Assembly: GCF_000210295.1 (NCBI RefSeq)
Contig: NC_026741.1
Coordinates: 620,001 to 684,000, forward strand
Direction: 5' to 3'
Origin: Trypanosoma brucei gambiense DAL972
Lineage: Eukaryota; Euglenozoa; Kinetoplastea; Trypanosomatida; Trypanosomatidae
DNA: 64,000 nucleotides
In this document: positions 58,848 through 64,000 of the stretch, piece after piece
Position numbering within the stretch: the stretch's first letter is position 1
How the letters are laid out: the number at the start of each line of letters is the position of its first letter
Notes under the pieces: generated by a model
Seen by the model: the letters and a program-made list of their open reading frames with translations, nothing else
Told to the model about the DNA's origin: nothing
Databases searched by the model: none
Made by a program: the position numbers and the translations under genes

Positions 58848-61106
58848 CTATTCATCCCCTCGAAGAAGGGCGAGAGTCTCGAGCAAATGGTCCAACTGCA
58901 ACCTAAACCCTTGTATTTGTTGGTTTTTCTCCTCGACAATCATTTCTGCCTTCTGTTTCGTCAGCACAATTTCGAAGTCTGCAACCCGCCTGATTTCTTC
59001 AATTCTGTGCAGGGCTTCCTTTTCTTTTTGAGCTTGGCGCTTCTCCAAGTAAGACAGTCGTTCCGACACACTCTGGAGAAACGCCTGAATACGCGACCTG
59101 TTGAGTGGGAGTCTTGAAATGTCTTTGCATATCCATGAGTTTCCTTCACACACTTGCTTTAACTCTGTGATTGACATCAATTCTTTTTTATGAGAGTCTT
59201 TAATGTGCTCAATGTCGTCCCTGTAGCTTTGCTGTATGCACTGCAGCTGTGCTTGATATTCTCGCCTTGCTGAACGTAGGCGCTCATCCAAGCGAGCATG
59301 GGCCTCTCCAAGGGACTGCTGGCTCTCCTCCAGCAATCGCTTCGCCACCTCCAGCTGGGAGGTCAAACTAGCGATTTGCGCTTGCATGGTTGATATTACC
59401 TGCATCGGTGGAGGGATAATAAAGGCATCATACGACGGTGATGTCAAAGCTATTCCCGCCTTTGGTTCACGCTCCAGCTGTGACAATTGGGGCTCCGGTG
59501 CACCGTTTTCCCTAAGCAATGCAATTGAAGTTTCTTTTGGTGGACCACTCGCAGCGGGCGCTTCCGACAGCACCGTGTCTTTTGTTGCCCCTTGGGTGAC
59601 GCACTGTTCGTTCCCGTTCCCTCGAGGATACCTGCCACTGGTAAGGTTATTGGCTCCAACGACAGATGAAGGGGGGTTCACCTGTTCCTTGTCACGTAAG
59701 GACTGCTTGGCTTCGGTCAATTGCTTTTCCAGATCGTGAACCCGGCGTGACTGGGCTTGTAAGAGTTTAAACTTCAGCTGTTCTTCTAGCTTTTCAATTT
59801 TTTCTTGATATTGCATTCTCATGCGGTCAACTTCGACCCGGAGCCGAGTGACTGCCGCTTCGGCGCAGCGGTCCTTTTCTACAAGTGCGTCTTCGAGTTC
59901 TTTTATTCTATGGTTGAGTTGCTTAAATATCTTGGTATCTTGAACGGGTGGCTGACAACTTCTGATCAGCTGCGCTATGCTGTTGGGGTGCTTTTGGCCT
60001 AGGGTTTCCTCCAACTCGATAATTCGCCTTGTGAGGTGTTGCACGCGAGTGTCTTCCTTTGCTTTCGTACCTTTGCTGATATCCTCTGCTTTCCCGGACC
60101 CGCGCAACTTCGCCCGCAGGCAGCGGATGGTGTCCTGCTGCTCTTTGAGAAGCTGTTGCTGGGAGTCGTTAAATTCTTGGTTGTTGACGTACCATGCGAT
60201 CTTTCTTGCCATTTCTTTCACCACCTCTTCGTGCTCTGTTTCTCTTCGTTTTAAGTCGACACGCAGATTGCGATTCTCCAATTCGAGTTCTTCAAGCCTT
60301 TTCATGTCGACGCTGCTTCGATGGATGTTGGGGTCCCCCCTTTCCCTCCGAAGAAGCTCAAGCTCTAGCTCAAGTTCTCTAACCCGCATCCTTTGCTGAT
60401 TTGTCTCCATGAGCAACTCATCAGTGCTATGATGTGTCCCCTGGCGCGTCTCCATCCTAGTGGTTAAGTCACCACTCCGAAGTGTCTGCTTACTATTGGG
60501 CTGCCCGTCTGAAACGGGCGTGTGAGCCCCCCTCCCACTAAGCGCGCTAGTCAGTTCACGCACTTTCAACAGCAGAGCCTTCTTTTCAGTATGCAACTTT
60601 TCATTGTCCTCATCCAACGCCCTAACAACACGTTCTTGCATTGCTATTTCCTTCTGGATCTCCTCCAATTCAGCTCTGGTTACCGGCTCTCCCGAGAGAA
60701 GCGCTTCCCGAATCACACTGCACTTACTCTGGGCATCCGTACAGTGTATGCTGTCTCCTTGAGCCCTCGTTGATTCCACCCGATTGGGGGCTTCAACAAC
60801 TGTTTCCAACGGCTGATTTGCATCCACCACAGTGTCCATTAGAATTTCCTCCGAATGTTTTGACCATGATGATGAGACACCCCCCTTTCCTGCCGTAGCA
60901 AAGCATGTCGTGCCCTCCTTGTTTCGATGTGCGCACTGTCCTTGTTCCGCGCGGGTAGCGCCCTTTTCAACCTCTCGCCACACCGTTAAGGGGGCCATAG
61001 GGTTTGTGGAGTATCTCTCTCCGGGAGAAGTTGTGCACTGGTCCCCGTCTTGCCCTTCGTCTTGAACAAAACGCTCACTGATCTCTTTGACACTGTGATC
61101 CGCCAT
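58848..61106 (-). CDS. Coiled-coil protein resembling centriolar/ciliary CEP162 (QN1)
   Basis: A 752-residue, largely coiled-coil protein. Around residues 365-440 it reads LEETLGQKHPNSIAQLI, then FKQLNHRIKELEDALVEKD, then VEVDRMRMQYQEKIEKLEEQL. From memory this follows the most conserved stretch of animal CEP162, which has an HPNSLPALI segment, an RIK-x-LE-x-DLE-x-KD segment and a KMKIQYEQRLEQQEQLL segment. CEP162 links axonemal microtubules to the transition zone at the distal end of centrioles, so a basal-body or transition-zone role is inferred. The N-terminal 170 residues are low in order. Start: the minus strand has CTTTTCTGCCTTTCAG 11 bases before ATG at 61,106 (MADHSVKE), a good trans-splice acceptor; the longer GTG-opened frame upstream is therefore leader. 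Confidence 0.85.
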   Translation of the reverse strand: MADHSVKEISERFVQDEGQDGDQCTTSPGERYSTNPMAPLTVWREVEKGATRAEQGQCAHRNKEGTTCFATAGKGGVSSSWSKHSEEILMDTVVDANQPLETVVEAPNRVESTRAQGDSIHCTDAQSKCSVIREALLSGEPVTRAELEEIQKEIAMQERVVRALDEDNEKLHTEKKALLLKVRELTSALSGRGAHTPVSDGQPNSKQTLRSGDLTTRMETRQGTHHSTDELLMETNQQRMRVRELELELELLRRERGDPNIHRSSVDMKRLEELELENRNLRVDLKRRETEHEEVVKEMARKIAWYVNNQEFNDSQQQLLKEQQDTIRCLRAKLRGSGKAEDISKGTKAKEDTRVQHLTRRIIELEETLGQKHPNSIAQLIRSCQPPVQDTKIFKQLNHRIKELEDALVEKDRCAEAAVTRLRVEVDRMRMQYQEKIEKLEEQLKFKLLQAQSRRVHDLEKQLTEAKQSLRDKEQVNPPSSVVGANNLTSGRYPRGNGNEQCVTQGATKDTVLSEAPAASGPPKETSIALLRENGAPEPQLSQLEREPKAGIALTSPSYDAFIIPPPMQVISTMQAQIASLTSQLEVAKRLLEESQQSLGEAHARLDERLRSARREYQAQLQCIQQSYRDDIEHIKDSHKKELMSITELKQVCEGNSWICKDISRLPLNRSRIQAFLQSVSERLSYLEKRQAQKEKEALHRIEEIRRVADFEIVLTKQKAEMIVEEKNQQIQGFRLQLDHLLETLALLRGDE

Positions 61107-63070
61107 CTTAGAAACTATCTGAAAGGCAGAAAAGCATTGACGTACATTGTAAACAAAAGGTTTGCTCATACTTGTCAGGCATTGAACCAAAACTGAGAAG
61201 ACAGTAGTGACAAAAAGCCTGCGACTAAAATTGATTGAAAAAGCTGTCAAGGAAGGGCGTCGTCGAAACAACTGTTTGTAGATAATGAGCCACGGGAGTA
61301 ACTCCTCTGTGCGAAACCGAAGCAGAGTCCCCGTGTGACTGACACTTTGCGGATGAAAAGTGCAATACGTCCCCCCAAAACAGAACCCCTTTGGTTCCCG
61401 GAGGCTACAAAAGCCTGTATTGTGTAAAGAAAGACACAGCCTGGCAGTCGGCATCCAGCCTATCATTCTCTGTTTAACCCCTGTGCGGACATTTTCGTCT
61501 TGCACTTGTCGTCGACGTGACACCCGCCTCCACCAATGCCTAAGTAGTTTCAAAAGATTACATGCACCCCATACCTCATCACGATGCCGTAAATGTGATG
61601 GTTGTAGAGTAAAGTTTCCTATGCTAGTCCACCGATGTTTGCCTACGCGTCTCACTAGTTCCACAGCACCCCTTTTAATGGAAGCGGAGACTTTCGCGCA
61701 CGGCTACATAACCTGCCGCCCCCCCCCCCGCTGTGGAGAGGCGGGTGCATGAGTATGGACATGTGCTGTAGCAACCAAAAGGCCCGTTTCCAGTTACTGA
61801 GCGAAGGCGGTGACAACAACATAACCCCGTCTGGGTTGACATTGTAATAAACACACATAGCGCTAAACACTGTGATCCCTTCACGCTGTTCCCACCGCAC
61901 TCACGTTTTATTTTCACTCTGCAAGAAATCCTTATCTACCAATACAGGTTAGCCTCAGTCTCCTTACCACTAGATCTGCTGCGGAATACTCCATTAAGCC
62001 ACCCACACAAAAATTGTCTAAGATGATAACCTTTTGCAAACTGCACACCATATCGTGTAGTAAGAGCCAAGGTTGGTTAACTTTCCATCGCCTTAGTTAA
62101 GAGCTGCCGGCGTGGTTAGTAGGGCATTGAGTTAACCCTCATATTGAGCGACCAGTGCCAATGCACCAAAAGCCAGGGCAGAACTGCATTCATCTGTCTC
62201 AGCGGGCCGCATGACTACACGTATCTGGTCTCGCATCAATTTTCACTCAGTTTAGGACATCTACCGAATAGCAGCTAGCGCTGCAACTCTCCTGAGACAC
62301 CAGACGCTCCAAGCCACTACTGGGTGCCGGTGCCCCACTTGTGGGGCAAAAGCAAGAGCCAATGGAGTTCGGTCTCAGGAGAAAACTATTGCGGCCTGGT
62401 TATGTTGCCATCAGACTAGGGAACCGCCGAGTCGTGCTGTGACATCGGTTTTCCATTAGCAGCCCCTCGGCACGTTTCATTGCATCGTCAGCAGTGCCAC
62501 ACGTACCAAGGTGACGTAAACTTTCTATACTAGAAGCAGCAACCGGACGAGACACCATTGAGACTAAACCGGTACATCAAGCATTTGGCCATCCCCCAAT
62601 CAGCAACACCCACGTGACGGCCACAGCAGCTAGCCGTACACACTGTTGAGGGCGTTTATTTTGCCAATCCTCTACGTTTAGGGAGCTTGCGACTGCTATG
62701 ATAGTGAAAACTAGCATTTAGTGGCTTGTTGATGCACCCTACCATGCACCGAACAGTCACACCCTTTGCCCCAGCTCCCACCGTTACCGGTTGCAACGGA
62801 AGACACCACCACACACAATCTCGGAAAGTTCCTGTATGCACAGCAACATGTTCATAATGGACCAACATCCCAGATGCCTTCTCAGCAACAGCATCCGTAC
62901 TTCACTTTCGTGACCTCTACTGTGCACCACATGCATGCGGAAGCTCATCAAAGAGCCCGAGCAATATGCTTTGCGTGGACTGCCGTGGCAATTTGCAGTA
63001 CTTGCAGATAATGAATGTGCGCATGCTTTGTCCCACCAATACAAGTAACTATTTCGCATCGAAAGCGATC
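61107..63070. other. Intergenic/UTR stretch on the minus-strand unit
   Basis: About 2 kb between two minus-strand genes. The part next to 61,107 is the 5' leader region of the CEP162-like gene, with TTTCTGCCTTTCAG as its acceptor on the minus strand. A C-run lies at about 61,721-61,730. Frames elsewhere are short and unassignable; I see no RNA gene. Confidence 0.5.
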
Positions 63071-64000
63071 CTACTGACTGTAACAATGAATCATTCGCTT
63101 CATTTCCTCAGTCGCTAGACATTCGGCAGGGTCAGTCTTTTCACGGAGCTCAATAGACGTGCCAACCTTCTGTAAGAAACACAAAACAGTGGCAGGTGAC
63201 ACTGTGTTGGTCTTCCAACCTAAAACAATATTAAGGGGACGAACAAGTTCCACAGTGGGTGTGTCATCTATCGCTTTGGTATCACAAATCAGTCGCAATA
63301 ACGGGTTTGCTGCGTTCGCAGGGACAGTTTCGACAAGCTTCAAGAGTTCCCCAGAACCAGCGAGCCGATCCATTTTTAGTGCAAGAGACGCCCACACAAG
63401 GGACAATAGCATCTCCACTTTTGAGAGTCCGAGTGCAACCTTCTCTGCATCGCGCGCGAAGAAGAGCAACAGTGAGCAAAGGGCAGCCGCTGGCAGATTG
63501 TCCAGGGGTAGCTTTTGGGAAAAATGAGCTATAAATTGCGTCGCTATTGGCCGCCTCTTCCCATTTTTTAATAGTCCCTCAGCAATCAAGCAGACGTCTA
63601 GCATACTTACTTCATCTCCGCTATCTACTAGGGATGCCATAAACCTGTCGAAGGTTTGGCTGCTCCCACCGAAACGAACGCAAAAAGTTACCGTATTCAT
63701 CAGTGTCCTGTCAGTGAGTGGGGCCTTTTCAATATGCTTAAGACAGAAACGCCATAAACCGATCGCATGTGGCGTAAATCTTTTCGCCGAGTCGTTGTTC
63801 ATTTGAATCAGACGTTGTAAAGCATGGGATACGACAAGAGAACACGTTAAACTGTTGCATTGGGGAGGAAATAGCGCCCCGGACTCACTACGTAGTAGTG
63901 CTTCTGCACGAGGTAAAGAAAACGATACACCATCTTCGGAGAACAGGGGAGCGACAATGTTGAGGAACGCAGTAACGATATCATCATTTACTTTCCCGTC
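63071..64000 (-). CDS. Hypothetical helical protein, 5' end outside the window
   Basis: The minus-strand frame is open from the right edge of the window to a TAG-type stop at 63,071, giving at least 309 C-terminal residues. The first ATG inside (63,802) is unlikely to be the start, because coding-like sequence continues upstream of it without a stop to the edge (for example FLNIVAPLFSEDGVSFSLPRAEALLRSE). The visible part is made of short amphipathic helices with recurring Leu/Ala patterns (MLDVCLIAEGLLKNG, LPAAALCSLLLFFARD, KVEMLLSLVWASLAL). These resemble the helical-repeat proteins common among kinetoplastid mitochondrial factors. That resemblance is structural impression only and I assign no family. 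Confidence 0.8.
   Translation of the reverse strand, partial: DGKVNDDIVTAFLNIVAPLFSEDGVSFSLPRAEALLRSESGALFPPQCNSLTCSLVVSHALQRLIQMNNDSAKRFTPHAIGLWRFCLKHIEKAPLTDRTLMNTVTFCVRFGGSSQTFDRFMASLVDSGDEVSMLDVCLIAEGLLKNGKRRPIATQFIAHFSQKLPLDNLPAAALCSLLLFFARDAEKVALGLSKVEMLLSLVWASLALKMDRLAGSGELLKLVETVPANAANPLLRLICDTKAIDDTPTVELVRPLNIVLGWKTNTVSPATVLCFLQKVGTSIELREKTDPAECLATEEMKRMIHCYSQ

Noticed and set aside
61107..61664. N-terminal extension of the CEP162-like protein by 186 codons
   Set aside because: It begins at GTG and crosses a strong CTTTTCTGCCTTTCAG splice acceptor placed 11 bases before ATG 61,106.

Overview
The window is nuclear DNA of a kinetoplastid, almost certainly Trypanosoma brucei or a very close relative. 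Genes lie in long same-strand runs. They show no introns and are separated by pyrimidine-rich tracts followed by AG (trans-splice acceptors). Several products are recognisable T. brucei proteins: the IP3 receptor, the RNA-binding protein RBP10, and the deadenylase PARN-1. From memory these are Tb927.8.2770, .2780 and .2850, and the number of genes between them here fits that numbering, so chromosome 8 is inferred.

Positions 1-44,586 are the end of a plus-strand polycistronic unit. In order it holds: a doubtful small ORF; two paralogous, probably mitochondrial repeat proteins (615-1631, 3550-4884) followed by an EngB-type GTPase with a possible mitochondrial presequence (5609-7042); the 3,099-residue IP3 receptor (7407-16706); RBP10 (18652-19572) with an AT-rich 3' region of more than 7 kb; a frameshifted acetyl-CoA synthetase remnant (about 27,570-28,160); an EF-hand protein; an XRN-family 5'-3' exoribonuclease; a 1,547-residue protein with 49 near-identical 17-residue units; two unassigned proteins; and PARN-1.

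Positions 44,587-55,881 form a convergent strand-switch region with no convincing protein gene. It holds RNA polymerase III genes in three groups: tRNA Ile-UAU, Gln-UUG, Val-UAC and Lys-CUU; then Gly-UCC, Leu-CAG, Thr-UGU and Arg-UCG; then 7SL RNA diverging from a second Lys-CUU gene, with Arg-ACG. A heavily mutated ingi-clade (DIRE-like) retroposon with reverse transcriptase and RNase H remnants lies at about 52,690-54,530.

Positions 55,882-64,000 are the end of a minus-strand unit: two coiled-coil proteins, one of which resembles the ciliary protein CEP162, and the 3' part of an unassigned helical protein that runs off the window. Several minus- and plus-strand reading frames appear to begin at GTG or TTG; in those cases I give the first credible ATG, because trypanosome genes start at ATG. 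No prokaryotic features such as CRISPR arrays or operon-type ribosome binding sites were seen.
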